Positions 44,841 through 54,299 are shown, counted from the first letter of the stretch. The stretch: 64,000 nt of DNA from Xanthomonas sp. 10-10 (GCF_040182365.1 NZ_CP144460.1:930001-994000); one strand, 5' to 3'. The notes: a model not told the origin generated them from the letters alone. Numbers and translations are program-made.

Positions 44841-46652
44841 ATGCAGACAACGGTCCAAGCAGACAGATGGGATCGCTGGCGCCTGCCGTCGTTGGCGGTT
44901 GCCGTGTGCCTGATCGTGGTGGTGCCGTCGTTGCTGCTGCAGCAGATGGCGCGCAACGCCAATCAGGCCGCAGTGTGGGTCTCGCATAGCCAGGAAGTGC
45001 AGGAGACCGCGCAACGGCTGGAGGCGGCCATGCGCGATACCGAATCGGCCGCGTTGATGCGCTCGCACGGCGTGGAGCGCCCGGCCTTGCTGGAACGCAT
45101 GCGGCGTGGCCGGCGCGAGTCGATAGCGGCGGTGCAGCGGTTGATCGCCCTGACCAAGGACAACCCGCCGCAGCAGGTGCGCATGGGGCGCATCCAGAGC
45201 ACCATCGAGCGCCGCCTGCTGCTGGCTGAGCGGATTGCGGTCACCACCGAACCGGCGCAGATCCGTGCGCTGATCGACGACATGACGGTGAACAACCCCA
45301 TCCGTGTGCTGATCGACGAGTTGCAGGGTGCCGAGGGCCGGTTGCTGGCATTGCGCAACGGGCGTGCAGACACCGAACGCCTGCACTACGCGATGCTGAG
45401 CTGGGCCACGCTGGCAGTGCAGCTGCTCTTGCTGGCAACCGTCATCTGGCTGCTGCAGCGGCAGATCCGCCGCCGTCTTGCCGCCGAGCAGGAATACCTG
45501 CGCGCCAACGGCCGTGCCAGTTCGGTGCTGCAAACCGTGCGTGAGCCGATCGTGCTGCTGGATGCCAATCAACGCATCCTGCTGCACAACCCCGCCTTTG
45601 CCGAGTTGTACGGTCTGGAGGAGCGCGGCAACGAATTGATGGCGCTGGAAGATGTGGGCGACGGGGTCTGGCACGACCAGCAGATCCACCAGCGCCTGGC
45701 CGACGTGTTGCTGCGCGGGCGCGAACTGTGGGACTTCGAGCATGAGCAGCGCGGCGCCGATGGCGTGCTGCGCACCATGCTGATCAATGCCCGCCGCATG
45801 CCATTGCCGGATACCGTCGACGAAGACGTGGTGCTGATGACGGTCAGCGACATCAGTCTGCAGAAGGCCTCGCAACTGCGCATCCAGGAGCTCAACCGGC
45901 AGATGGAGGGCAAGGTGGAGCAGGTGTCGGAGGTCAACCGCGAGCTGGAAGCCTTCAGCTATTCGGTATCGCACGACCTGCGCGCGCCATTGCGGCATGT
46001 GGCCGGTTTTTCGGACAAGCTGGCGCGCCATCTGGGCGATGCGGCCGACGAAAAGTCGCGTCACTACATGGAAGTGATCAGCTCCTCGGCGCGGCGCATG
46101 GCCTCGCTCATCGACGACCTGCTGGTGTATTCGCGCCTGGGCCGCAGCGCGCTGCGGTTGCAGGCGGTGGACATGCAGTCGCTGGTGGCCGAGACGCGTG
46201 CGATCCTGGATTCCAACGTGCAGAGCGAAAATACCGGCCACCGTGTGGACTGGCAGATCGCGCCGCTGCCGGTATTGGTGGCCGACGAAAACATGATGCG
46301 CCAGCTATGGATGAACCTGCTGGGCAATGCGGTCAAGTACAGCGCCAAGCGTGAGGTGGCCAGGGTCGAGGTGACCTACACGCCGATGGCCGACGGCGGC
46401 CATCAGTTCAGCGTGCGCGACAACGGCGCGGGCTTCGACATGGAGTACAGCGGCAAGTTGTTCGGCGTGTTCCAGCGCTTGCACAAGGCCAGCGAATACG
46501 CTGGCACCGGCATCGGTCTGGCCAGCGTGCGGCGCGTGTTGACGCGTCACGGTGGCCGTATCTGGGCCGAAGGTGTCGTCGACGAAGGCGCCACGTTTTA
46601 TTTCGAGCTTCCCCCTGCGCTTGAAGCGCCCAACCAAGAGTTCACTGTATGA
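44841..46652 (+). CDS. Membrane sensor histidine kinase (periplasmic sensor, PAS, HisKA, HATPase)
   Basis: 603 aa from the ATG at 44841. Membrane helix about 15-35, a periplasmic helical CHASE3-like sensor (about 36-195), second membrane helix (about 198-218), PAS domain (about 230-350, REPIVLLDANQRILLHNPAFAELYGLEE), and HisKA with the phosphoacceptor His in FSYSVSHDLRAPLRH (about 377). HATPase_c follows with MNLLGNAVKYS (N box), RDNGAGFDM (G1) and GTGIGLASVRRVLTRHGG (G2). This kinase type often pairs with stand-alone Rcp1-like receivers; the next gene, overlapping its stop, is one. Stimulus unknown. Confidence 0.92.
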   Translation: MQTTVQADRWDRWRLPSLAVAVCLIVVVPSLLLQQMARNANQAAVWVSHSQEVQETAQRLEAAMRDTESAALMRSHGVERPALLERMRRGRRESIAAVQRLIALTKDNPPQQVRMGRIQSTIERRLLLAERIAVTTEPAQIRALIDDMTVNNPIRVLIDELQGAEGRLLALRNGRADTERLHYAMLSWATLAVQLLLLATVIWLLQRQIRRRLAAEQEYLRANGRASSVLQTVREPIVLLDANQRILLHNPAFAELYGLEERGNELMALEDVGDGVWHDQQIHQRLADVLLRGRELWDFEHEQRGADGVLRTMLINARRMPLPDTVDEDVVLMTVSDISLQKASQLRIQELNRQMEGKVEQVSEVNRELEAFSYSVSHDLRAPLRHVAGFSDKLARHLGDAADEKSRHYMEVISSSARRMASLIDDLLVYSRLGRSALRLQAVDMQSLVAETRAILDSNVQSENTGHRVDWQIAPLPVLVADENMMRQLWMNLLGNAVKYSAKREVARVEVTYTPMADGGHQFSVRDNGAGFDMEYSGKLFGVFQRLHKASEYAGTGIGLASVRRVLTRHGGRIWAEGVVDEGATFYFELPPALEAPNQEFTV

Positions 46653-47089
46653 CCGCCATCCGTACCATTCTTCTGGCAGAAGACAGCCCGGCCGATGCGG
46701 AGATGGCAGTCGACGCCCTGCGCGACGCCCGTCTTGCCAACCCCATCGTGCACGTCGAAGACGGCGTTGAAGTCATGGACTACCTGCTGCGTCGCGGCGC
46801 CTATGCCAACCGCGAAGAAGGCCTGCCGGCGGTGCTGCTGCTGGACATCAAGATGCCGCGCCTGGATGGGCTGGAAGTGCTCAAGCAGGTGCGCAGCGAC
46901 GAGGCGCTCAAGCGGCTTCCAGTGGTGATCCTGTCGTCCTCGCGCGAAGAAAGCGACCTTGCACGCAGCTGGGACCTGGGCGTCAACGCCTATGTGGTCA
47001 AGCCGGTGGATGTCGATCAGTTCTTTACCGCGGTCAAGACGCTCGGCACGTTCTGGGCGGTGATCAATCAGGCACCGGAGCTGGACTGA
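46649..47089 (+). CDS. Stand-alone response regulator receiver protein (Rcp1-like)
   Basis: 146 aa, receiver domain only. Acidic pair AEDSPAD, phosphoacceptor Asp66 in LLLDIKMPRLDG, Thr/Ser in VILSSSREESDL, and Lys in NAYVVKPVD. The loop with GAYANREEGLP is typical of the Rcp1 family that partners phytochrome-type kinases. Its start overlaps the stop of the kinase, and the hybrid protein gene follows after 3 bp. With no output domain, it must pass the phosphate on or act by binding. Confidence 0.93.
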   Translation: MTAIRTILLAEDSPADAEMAVDALRDARLANPIVHVEDGVEVMDYLLRRGAYANREEGLPAVLLLDIKMPRLDGLEVLKQVRSDEALKRLPVVILSSSREESDLARSWDLGVNAYVVKPVDVDQFFTAVKTLGTFWAVINQAPELD

Positions 47090-47092
47090 CCC

Positions 47093-48595
47093 ATGCCGCA
47101 TGAGGGTGGCAAACTGGAGCAGCTGAAGATCCTTCTGGTGGAAGATTCGCCGGAAGATGCCGAGCTGTTGTCCGATCAGTTGCTCGATGCCGGCATCGAC
47201 GCGGCGTTCGAGCGCGTGGACAGCGAGCCGTCGCTGCGCAGCGCGCTGGAGGCGTTTGCGCCGGACATCGTGCTGTCGGACCTGAGCATGCCCGGGTTTT
47301 CCGGCCATCAGGCGCTGCGCCTGGTGCGTCAGAATGGCGCCACTCCCTTCATCTTCGTCTCCGGCACCATGGGTGAGGAGACGGCGGTCAAGGCACTGCA
47401 GGACGGCGCCAACGACTACATCATCAAGCACAACCCCACGCGGTTGCCGAGCGCGGTGATGCGCGCCATCCGCGAGGCGCGTGCAGAGCTCGAGCGCCAG
47501 CGCGTGGAGAGCGAGCTGATGCGTGCGCAACGGCTGGAAAGCCTGGCAATGCTGGCGGCCGGACTGAGCCATGACCTGCGCAACATCCTGCAACCGCTGC
47601 TGATCGTGCCCGACCTGCTGGCCGGGCGCACCGACGACCCGCAGCTGCGCCAGCTGGCCAACGTGGTGGCCGAATGCGGCCGCCGCGGGCACGAGATGGC
47701 CGAGTCGATGCTGTCGTTCGTGCGTGGCTCCAACAAGCCGCGCGAGCAGGTGTCCATCGCCAACCTGTTTCAGGCGGTGCAGATGCTGCTGCGGAGCAGC
47801 CTGCCCGATGGCGTGCGATTGCAGATGGACACGATCGCCTTGGATCTGACCATCGAAGCCAACTACACCGAATTGCAGCAATGCCTGCTCAACCTGGGCT
47901 TGAACGCGATCCAGGCGATGCCGGGCGGCGGCACCCTGGTGCTGTCGGCCGATCGCTTCGACGCCACGCGCGTGCGCATGAGCGTGGCCGACACCGGCGT
48001 GGGCATGACCGATGAAACGCGCGCGCGCCTGTTCAGTCCCTTCTTCACTACCAAGGCCGATGGCACCGGGTTGGGTCTGATCTCGTGCAAGCGCATCGTG
48101 GAAAGCTACGGTGGCAGCATCCAGGTCGACAGCCGACTGGGCGAGGGCACGCGCTTTGACATGATCGTGCCGATGCGTGCGGCAGCGACGGTGATTGCCG
48201 AGAGCGAGCCGCCGCTGGCGCTGGGCCGTGGGCAGCGCATCCTGCTGGTGGACGGCGAGGCCACGCGGCTGTCGCTGCTGGGCAATGCCTTGTCCAGCCA
48301 GGGCTACCAGCCGCAACTGGCCACCGATGGCGCCGCTGCGCTGCAACTGGTGCAGCAGCACGCGATGCCGGATCTGGTGATCATCGACAGCGACATCATC
48401 CTGTTGTCGGCGGTGAGCGTGTTGTTGAGCATGCAGGAGCTGGGCTACCAAGGGCCGGCGATCGTGCTGGAAGATGTCGGCGCGCCGTTGCAGCGTGCGC
48501 ATTTCCCGCCCGACATCCCGGTGCACGTGCTGCGCAAACCGCTGGAAATGCGCCGTGTATTTCGCGCGGTAGCGCATGCGCTGGAAGTGGCCTGA
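47093..48595 (+). CDS. Hybrid sensor: receiver, histidine kinase, degenerate receiver
   Basis: 500 aa with no membrane segment. Residues about 10-130 form a receiver (phosphoacceptor Asp63 in LSDLSMPGFSG). A HisKA-like region follows with His160 in LAAGLSHDLRNILQP, then HATPase_c (NLGLNAIQAMPGGG, VADTGVGM, GTGLGLISCKRIV). The last ~125 residues are receiver-like (RILLVDGEATRLSLLG, LVIIDSD) but the acidic pair is altered to DG-E and the Lys context is weak, so it may not be phosphorylated. It completes a kinase/receiver/hybrid operon. Confidence 0.9.
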   Translation: MPHEGGKLEQLKILLVEDSPEDAELLSDQLLDAGIDAAFERVDSEPSLRSALEAFAPDIVLSDLSMPGFSGHQALRLVRQNGATPFIFVSGTMGEETAVKALQDGANDYIIKHNPTRLPSAVMRAIREARAELERQRVESELMRAQRLESLAMLAAGLSHDLRNILQPLLIVPDLLAGRTDDPQLRQLANVVAECGRRGHEMAESMLSFVRGSNKPREQVSIANLFQAVQMLLRSSLPDGVRLQMDTIALDLTIEANYTELQQCLLNLGLNAIQAMPGGGTLVLSADRFDATRVRMSVADTGVGMTDETRARLFSPFFTTKADGTGLGLISCKRIVESYGGSIQVDSRLGEGTRFDMIVPMRAAATVIAESEPPLALGRGQRILLVDGEATRLSLLGNALSSQGYQPQLATDGAAALQLVQQHAMPDLVIIDSDIILLSAVSVLLSMQELGYQGPAIVLEDVGAPLQRAHFPPDIPVHVLRKPLEMRRVFRAVAHALEVA

Positions 48596-48685
48596 TCCAC
48601 GCGCGCGCTCGCTGCGCCTGTGCCGATGGGCCTGTGGCGCGCGCCAACAGTTGACGCTGACGCCGGCCGCATGCGCGAATACCGC

Positions 48686-49195
48686 ATGACCACCGTGCTT
48701 CTCAGCCTCGGCAGCAACGTCCAGCCGACTCACTACCTGCGCTTGGCCGTCGCCGCCCTGCGCGCGCGCTTTGGCCAGCTCGACGTCTCCCCGGCATACC
48801 GCACGCCGGCAGTGGGCTTCGATGGGCCGGACTTCGTCAACAACGCCGTGGCCTTGCAGACCGACCTGGACCTGGATGCGCTAGACCACTGGTTGCATGC
48901 GCTGGAAGATGCGCATGGCCGCGATCGCAGCGGGCCGCGTTTCAGCGACCGGACCCTGGATGTGGACGTGGTGTTCTTCGGCGATTGCATCGTTCAAGGG
49001 CCGGGCCATCTGCGTATCCCGCGCCCGGAGCTAAAGCATGCCTTCGTGCTCAAGCCGCTGGCCGATATCGCGCCGGACTTCGTCGACCCGCTGAGCGGAC
49101 GGAGCTTGGCCGCGCTGTGGCAGGCGCATCCGCAATACGGCAGTGCGTTTACGACGGTGGAGCTGGATGCGCCCGCGCTGCGTGCTGCGCACTAG
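48686..49195 (+). CDS. folK: 2-amino-4-hydroxy-6-hydroxymethyldihydropteridine pyrophosphokinase
   Basis: 169 aa from the ATG at 48686. HPPK motifs: LLSLGSNVQPTHYLRLAVAAL (ATP/pterin pocket), the VSPAYRTPAVGF loop, FVNNAVALQTDLD, DRTLDVDVVFFGD (two metal-binding Asp) and IPRPELKHAFVLKPLADI. It pyrophosphorylates the pterin precursor of folate. A pteridine reductase-like gene lies convergent downstream. It may be one of two folK copies, since xanthomonads usually also have one by panB/C; not testable here. Confidence 0.9.
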   Translation: MTTVLLSLGSNVQPTHYLRLAVAALRARFGQLDVSPAYRTPAVGFDGPDFVNNAVALQTDLDLDALDHWLHALEDAHGRDRSGPRFSDRTLDVDVVFFGDCIVQGPGHLRIPRPELKHAFVLKPLADIAPDFVDPLSGRSLAALWQAHPQYGSAFTTVELDAPALRAAH

Positions 49196-49458
49196 CACAG
49201 GTGTACGGCGCGGCTGGCCGTGCTGCACGACCGTGGTGAACTGACAGCTCAGCCGCGCCGATCGGTGTAGGCGCATCCGTCTGCAATCGCTGACGATGCA
49301 CCCTCACGCAACGCGCGCACTCGCGCGACCAGAACCTGGCGAGCAGCCGCCAGCTGCGTGTGGACGGCGCACTGAAAACCGGAGTGTAGGCACCAGATGC
49401 CGCACCGGGCACTTGCCGCGTCCGCCTGGGGTGAGCGCGTTCATGGTGCTGGCCGCTC

Positions 49459-50196
49459 TCAGCTGAGTTGACGGCCGCCGTCCACATGCAGGATCTGCCC
49501 GGTGATGAAGCTGGCGTCGTCCAGCAACCAGCGCACCGCCTCGGCGATCTCTTCCGGCGTGCCGATGCGCGCCAACGGCGTGCGGGCGAGCAGCGCCTGC
49601 CTGGCGTCGGCAGACTTGCCTTGCTCCGGCCACAGGATGGCGCCGGGCGCGACGGCATTGACGCGTACCTGCGGAGCCAACTCCAGCGCCAGCGAGCGGG
49701 TCAGCATCTCCAGCGCGCTCTTGGAGGCGCCGTACAGCGGATGGTTGCGCATCGGCTGCTGTGCATACAGGTCGGTGAGATTGACGATGGCGCCGCGGTG
49801 CTGGCGCAATTGCGTGGCAGCGGCCTGGGCGATGAAGAACGGCGCCCGCGCATTGACCGCGAACAATTCGTCCCACTGCGCCGGCGTGGCGTGACCAAGT
49901 GCAGTGGGATAGAACGCCGAGGCATTGTTGACCACGCCATCCAGGCGGCCGAATGCGTCGACGCACTCGGCCACCAGTTGCGCAGGCGCGTGCGGCAGGC
50001 GCAGATCCGCGTGCAAGGCCTGCGCGCTGCCTGCGCGTTGCGCGCACAGCTCGGCCACGCGCGCGCCTAGCGCGTCGGCGGACTGATGCGCGTGCAGGGC
50101 AACCCGGTAGCCGGCGGCGTGCAGCGTGGCGGCGATCTGTGCGCCGATGCGCCGGCCTGCGCCGGTGATCAACACCACCTTGGAACTGTCTGTCAT
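49459..50196 (-). CDS. Pteridine reductase-like short-chain dehydrogenase (FolM type)
   Basis: 245 aa from the ATG at 50196. The cofactor motif is TGAGRRIG, the TGxxxRxG form that marks NADPH-dependent pteridine reductases rather than the usual TGxxxGxG. NNASAFYPT, the YGASKSALEML active site (Tyr-Lys) and the C-terminal TGQILHVDGGRQLS fit FolM/PTR1. Likely reduces dihydrobiopterin or related pterins and backs up dihydrofolate reductase. Near folK, giving a small pterin block; divergent from the MidA-like gene. Confidence 0.88.
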   Translation of the reverse strand: MTDSSKVVLITGAGRRIGAQIAATLHAAGYRVALHAHQSADALGARVAELCAQRAGSAQALHADLRLPHAPAQLVAECVDAFGRLDGVVNNASAFYPTALGHATPAQWDELFAVNARAPFFIAQAAATQLRQHRGAIVNLTDLYAQQPMRNHPLYGASKSALEMLTRSLALELAPQVRVNAVAPGAILWPEQGKSADARQALLARTPLARIGTPEEIAEAVRWLLDDASFITGQILHVDGGRQLS

Positions 50197-50263
50197 GGCG
50201 TACTCGCTCGGCGTTGCAAAGGGCTCGGCTATCCTGTGCATTGTCCCCGCAACCGGTGCCCGC

Positions 50264-51448
50264 ATGCACGCCGACCTCCCCACTCCCGATTCGGACGCGC
50301 TGGCCCACAGCGACCGACTGGCTGCGCATGTGCGCGCCGAAATCCAGGCCGCCGGCGGTGCGATTCCGTTCTCGCGCTTCATGGAGCTGGCGTTGTATGC
50401 GCCGGGTCTTGGTTACTACAGCGCCGGGTCGAGCAAGTTCGGCGAGGCCGGCGACTTCGTCACCGCGCCCGAGCTGGGCCCGTTGTTTGCGGCCACCGTG
50501 TCCGGTGCGCTGGCGCCGGTGCTGCAGCAGCTCGGGCCGCAGGCGCGAATGCTGGAAGTGGGCGGCGGCAGCGGCGCATTTGCCGAAGTCACGCTGAAGC
50601 GGCTGCTGGAGCTGGACGCGTTGCCCGAGCGCTATGCGATTCTCGAACCCAGCGCAGACCTGCGCGAGCGCCAGCGCGAGCGCCTGGGGCGCAGCCTGAT
50701 TCCGCCGGTGTTCGATCTGGTCGAATGGCTGGATGGCCCGTTCCCGGACGATTGGGACGGCGTGCTGTTCGCCAACGAGGTGATCGATGCGCTGCCCACG
50801 CCGCGCTTTGCGATACGTGAGGGCGAGGTCTACGAGGAAACCGTGGTACTCGATGCGCAGCAGCGGTTTGCGCGTGGCGAGCAGCCGGCCGACGCGTTGT
50901 TGAGCGCGGCGGTACGGCATCTGGAGCGCTATCTGGAGCAGCCATTCGCCGATGGCTACCGCTCCGAGCTGCTGCCGCAACTGCCGTACTGGATCCAGGC
51001 GGTGGCCGGCGGCCTGAAACGCGGTGCGATGGTGTTTGTGGACTACGGATATCCGCGCGGCGAGTTCTATCGCGCGCAGCGCGAGGACGGCACCTTGCGT
51101 GCGTTCTATCGCCATCGCATGCATGAAGACCTGTATCGCTGGCCCGGTCTGCAGGACCTGACGGCGTCGGTGGATTTCACCGCGCTTGCGGAGGCGGGCA
51201 CCGGTGCCGGCTTCGAACTGGCCGGTTACTGCACGCAGGCCAGTTTCCTGTTGGGCAACGGCCTGGATGGCTTGCTGGCGCAGGCCGATACGCGCACCGA
51301 TGAAGTAGGGCGCATGCGCCTGCGCGAGCAGATCAAGCGGCTGACCTTGCCCAGCGAGATGGGCGAGCGCTTTCAGGTGATGGGCTTTGCGCGCGATGTG
51401 GACATCGCGCCCGCATTTCTGGCCGGCGATCTCACATGGCGGCTGTAA
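50264..51448 (+). CDS. SAM-dependent methyltransferase, MidA/NDUFAF7 family
   Basis: 394 aa from the ATG at 50264. COG1565 signatures: IPFSRFMELALYAPGLGYYS, FGEAGDFVTAPELGPLFA, motif I LEVGGGSGAFA, ANEVIDALPTPRF and VFVDYGYPRGEFY. Mitochondrial relatives methylate an Arg of a complex I subunit; the bacterial substrate is unproven. The 3' end overlaps a VanZ-like gene by 13 bp. Confidence 0.9.
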   Translation: MHADLPTPDSDALAHSDRLAAHVRAEIQAAGGAIPFSRFMELALYAPGLGYYSAGSSKFGEAGDFVTAPELGPLFAATVSGALAPVLQQLGPQARMLEVGGGSGAFAEVTLKRLLELDALPERYAILEPSADLRERQRERLGRSLIPPVFDLVEWLDGPFPDDWDGVLFANEVIDALPTPRFAIREGEVYEETVVLDAQQRFARGEQPADALLSAAVRHLERYLEQPFADGYRSELLPQLPYWIQAVAGGLKRGAMVFVDYGYPRGEFYRAQREDGTLRAFYRHRMHEDLYRWPGLQDLTASVDFTALAEAGTGAGFELAGYCTQASFLLGNGLDGLLAQADTRTDEVGRMRLREQIKRLTLPSEMGERFQVMGFARDVDIAPAFLAGDLTWRL

Positions 51449-51849
51449 CGCAGACGCTGCGCCCGTTTCATCGGCCGCGGTTGTGGGTGGGGTTATGGAT
51501 CGCTGCGATCGTGGTGGTGATTGCAGTCTGCCTGGGGCCGCCGCCGGAGATTCCGGAGCTGCCTGACAACAGCGACAAGGCCGAGCACTTTTTGACCTTC
51601 GCACTGTTGTGCTGGGGCGCGGTGCAGTTGTTTGCCACGCACCGCGCGCAGGCGGTTGCGGCCATCGGTCTGGTGGCGTTGGGTATCGGTATCGAGATCG
51701 CGCAAGGCGCACTGACGACCAATCGAAGCGCCGACCCCTACGATGCGCTGGCCGACACGCTGGGTATCGTCGCCGGCCTGTGCCTGGCGTGGACGCCGTT
51801 GCGTTTTGTGATGTTGCGGATCGACCAGCGCCTGTTTGCGCGGCGTTGA
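51436..51849 (+). CDS. VanZ-like small membrane protein
   Basis: 137 aa with about four membrane helices. The VanZ-family pattern is present: PDNSDKAEHFLTFALLCWGAVQLF (Asp-Lys-xx-His), GIGIEIAQGALTTNRSADPYDALADTLG (Glu/Gln then DxxDxxAN-like). Function unknown despite the name taken from teicoplanin resistance. Overlaps the methyltransferase gene. Confidence 0.88.
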   Translation: MAAVTQTLRPFHRPRLWVGLWIAAIVVVIAVCLGPPPEIPELPDNSDKAEHFLTFALLCWGAVQLFATHRAQAVAAIGLVALGIGIEIAQGALTTNRSADPYDALADTLGIVAGLCLAWTPLRFVMLRIDQRLFARR

Positions 51850-52074
51850 GTCGCGTGCGCGCAGGCGCGTACGAACGCACGCCTGCGCCAGGCATTGCCG
51901 TTATCGGGCGATGGCTTGCGATGGCCAGTGAGGCGTCGGCAGCGAGCACCGGGTCGTTGTGGCAGCCGACGGCGGTGTCTGACGTTCCAGACCCGGCGCA
52001 GGGCCGCTGCATCGCGTAGCAGCCCTGCGCACATCATCGGATGTAGCGTCAGTCCCAGCCCGTGGATGGGCGAG

Positions 52075-54120
52075 TTACAGCTTCATGTTCAGGCCAAGAT
52101 AGAGCTGGCGCCCTGCCGCTGGCGAAAACATCGGCTGTGCCTGCGTCCAGAAGAAGCTGTCGTACCACACGTAGGCGTACTCGCGGCCGGTGGCGTTGCG
52201 GACCTGCAGATCCACGCTCCAGGCCGGGTTGATGGTGTATCTGGCGGTGAGATCCAGGGTGGCGAAGCCGCCGTACTTGCCGGCCACGTTGCGCTCTTCC
52301 AGGTAGTAATCGCCTTGCGCGCGGCCCTGCATGCCCAGGCGCAGCGCAGCGGTCGGGCGGTATTCGACGCCGATGTTGCTGATGTAACGCGGCGTTGCGG
52401 CCACTTCGCGGCCGACCAGCGACACGCTGGCATCGCGGTCGTCGCGTTCGATCTTCGCTTCCTGATACGCGTGCGATGCCCATAGCGTCCACCTGTCGCC
52501 CAGCTGCGCATTGATCTGCGCATCCACGCCACGCCGGCGTGTCTTGCCCAGGGTGACGGTGGTGCCGGTGGCGGGCATGTTGGAGACTTCGTTGGCCGCG
52601 TCCTGCTGCCACACCGCGATGCGCGCCTGGCTCCCATGGAACGGGCTGAATTTCATGCCCAGCTCCATGCCGGTATTGGTGGACGGGCGCACGTCTAGCT
52701 GCCCGGCGGTGAGGTAAGCCGGCGCAGTGGAGCCGGTCAGCACCTGGAAGCTGCGGCCCCAGTTGGCATAGACGTTGGTGGTCGGGGTGAAGGCGTAGAC
52801 CACGCTCAGTTTCGGCTGCTCGATGGTGCCGTAGCGCTGCAGCGGTGCGCGAACGCCGCCGGGCAGTTGGGTGTGGCCGTCGAAGCGGTCCACGCGGTAG
52901 GCCGGCACGATCTTCAGCGCCTCGATCGGCTGATAGATCGCCTGCACGTAGGCGCCCCAGTTGTCGAAGGTATGGCGGTCGTCGTTCTGGATGCGTGCCG
53001 GGGCGGCGTTGAAATTGGTGGGCTCGGCGTAGCTGAAGCGCTCGCGTCGGTAGGCGTTGTCCTGATGTTCGTAGTTGACGCCGCCTTCCAGGGTGAGCGT
53101 GTCGCTGCTGCGCCAGGTCAGCGTGTTGAGCATGCCGACCTGGGTCTCGTCCCAGATGCGGCGCTGGCGGGGCGCGTTGCCGGTGGGCAGGTCGCTGAAG
53201 GTCACCTGGCGGTCGTCCAGATAGCGGTTGTAGTAAAGCCTGGTGCCTAAAAACAGTCCTTCCGCCAGCTTCAGGTCCATATGGACGCCGACCTGGCGCA
53301 TGTCGCGGTCGTCGCCGTCGTTGCGGTTGCGCAGGTCCGAGCTGCGACGGTCTGCCTGCATTTCCGCTGCGGTCATGAAGCCGGGTTCGTCGGCCTGGTT
53401 GTGATAGACGCGTGCGGTCAGGCCGATGCGCATGCCGTCGTCGAGGCTGCCGTAGAACCATTTGCCGCCCAACGCATATTTGCTGGAGTTGTCGTGCTCG
53501 CGGTAGCCATCGGAGGCCTGCACGCCGACGAAATAGTTCTGCGCAAACCCGTCGCGTTCGCGGCCCACGGCCAGCTGCCCATCGCGGGTGTTGAAGCTGC
53601 CGTAGGTCAGGCGCGCGTCGGTGTAATTGCCGCCCTGGCGCGTGCCGAAATTGATGTTGCCGCCGATGTTGTGCAAGCCGTAGCGCGGATCATTGGTGCC
53701 GCGCACCACCTCGATGTAGCTGATTTCCAGCGGGAACAGCATGTCGATGAAGCGCTGGTTGCCGCTGTTGACGTTGCTGGGAATGCCGTCGATCAGCGTC
53801 TTGATCGCATTGAGGTAACCCTCGCCGTTGAAGGCGCGAAAGCTGACCTTGCCCGATTCGGCGCCCTGCCGGGTTTCGGTGAGCTGGATACCGGGCATCT
53901 GCCCGAGCAGCTCCCAGCTATAGGACACGTTCTTGTCTTCGATCTGGTCGGCGCCCAGCACGTCCACCGAGGTCAGCACCTGATGCGCGGTGAGTTGGCC
54001 TTCGCCATGTTGGTGGACATCGACCTTGCCGAGCGTCAGCGCCGAATCGGACGACTGCGCACGCGCTTGGGCGGCAAACAGGATGGCAGCCACTGCCGCC
54101 ACGAGAATCTGGATCTTCAT
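52075..54120 (-). CDS. TonB-dependent receptor, candidate zinc-regulated metal uptake
   Basis: 681 aa from the ATG at 54120 with signal peptide (VAAVAAILFAAQARAQ). Plug domain (VDVLGADQIEDKNVSYSWELLGQMPGIQLTETRQ, IEVVRGTNDPRYGLHNIGGNINF), then barrel, ending LYLGLNMKL. It resembles FecA-type receptors. A short His-containing stretch (VDVHQHGEGQ) follows the signal peptide. A near-perfect Zur operator overlaps its -10 (54171-54187), so the likely cargo is zinc or a zincophore; the prolyl-hydroxylase-like gene upstream is on the same strand. Cargo is inferred, the receptor type is certain. Confidence 0.92.
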   Translation of the reverse strand: MKIQILVAAVAAILFAAQARAQSSDSALTLGKVDVHQHGEGQLTAHQVLTSVDVLGADQIEDKNVSYSWELLGQMPGIQLTETRQGAESGKVSFRAFNGEGYLNAIKTLIDGIPSNVNSGNQRFIDMLFPLEISYIEVVRGTNDPRYGLHNIGGNINFGTRQGGNYTDARLTYGSFNTRDGQLAVGRERDGFAQNYFVGVQASDGYREHDNSSKYALGGKWFYGSLDDGMRIGLTARVYHNQADEPGFMTAAEMQADRRSSDLRNRNDGDDRDMRQVGVHMDLKLAEGLFLGTRLYYNRYLDDRQVTFSDLPTGNAPRQRRIWDETQVGMLNTLTWRSSDTLTLEGGVNYEHQDNAYRRERFSYAEPTNFNAAPARIQNDDRHTFDNWGAYVQAIYQPIEALKIVPAYRVDRFDGHTQLPGGVRAPLQRYGTIEQPKLSVVYAFTPTTNVYANWGRSFQVLTGSTAPAYLTAGQLDVRPSTNTGMELGMKFSPFHGSQARIAVWQQDAANEVSNMPATGTTVTLGKTRRRGVDAQINAQLGDRWTLWASHAYQEAKIERDDRDASVSLVGREVAATPRYISNIGVEYRPTAALRLGMQGRAQGDYYLEERNVAGKYGGFATLDLTARYTINPAWSVDLQVRNATGREYAYVWYDSFFWTQAQPMFSPAAGRQLYLGLNMKL

Positions 54121-54170
54121 GGATCGAACGACACCGATGCGAAGGAGCTGATCACCCCATGTGTCAGCCA

Positions 54171-54187
54171 ATGCAATATTATAACAT
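54171..54187 (-). promoter_or_regulatory. Candidate Zur box over the -10 of the TonB receptor gene
   Basis: ATGCAATATTATAACAT on the plus strand agrees with the Zur core ATGTTATANTATAACAT at 14 of 16 defined positions, in a region otherwise GC-rich. On the minus strand it contains TATAAT (54183 down to 54178), which would serve as -10. Binding of zinc-loaded Zur here would block transcription. No good -35 is seen. Confidence 0.7.
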
Positions 54188-54189
54188 AT

Positions 54190-54203
54190 GCGACGTACGT
54201 CGC
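54190..54203. promoter_or_regulatory. 14-bp perfect palindrome in the receptor promoter
   Basis: GCGACGTACGTCGC lies just upstream of the -10, where a -35 would be expected. A perfect 14-bp palindrome at this place looks like a second regulator site (activator or repressor). Confidence 0.5.
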
Positions 54204-54299
54204 CGGCGGCTGGCTGAAGCCGGTAGCGCAGCGTGCCCTGTACGCCCGTCTGGGCGGTTGGTGCGTCGAGCACGCGCTTTGCTTGAGCGCGTTGCCCGG

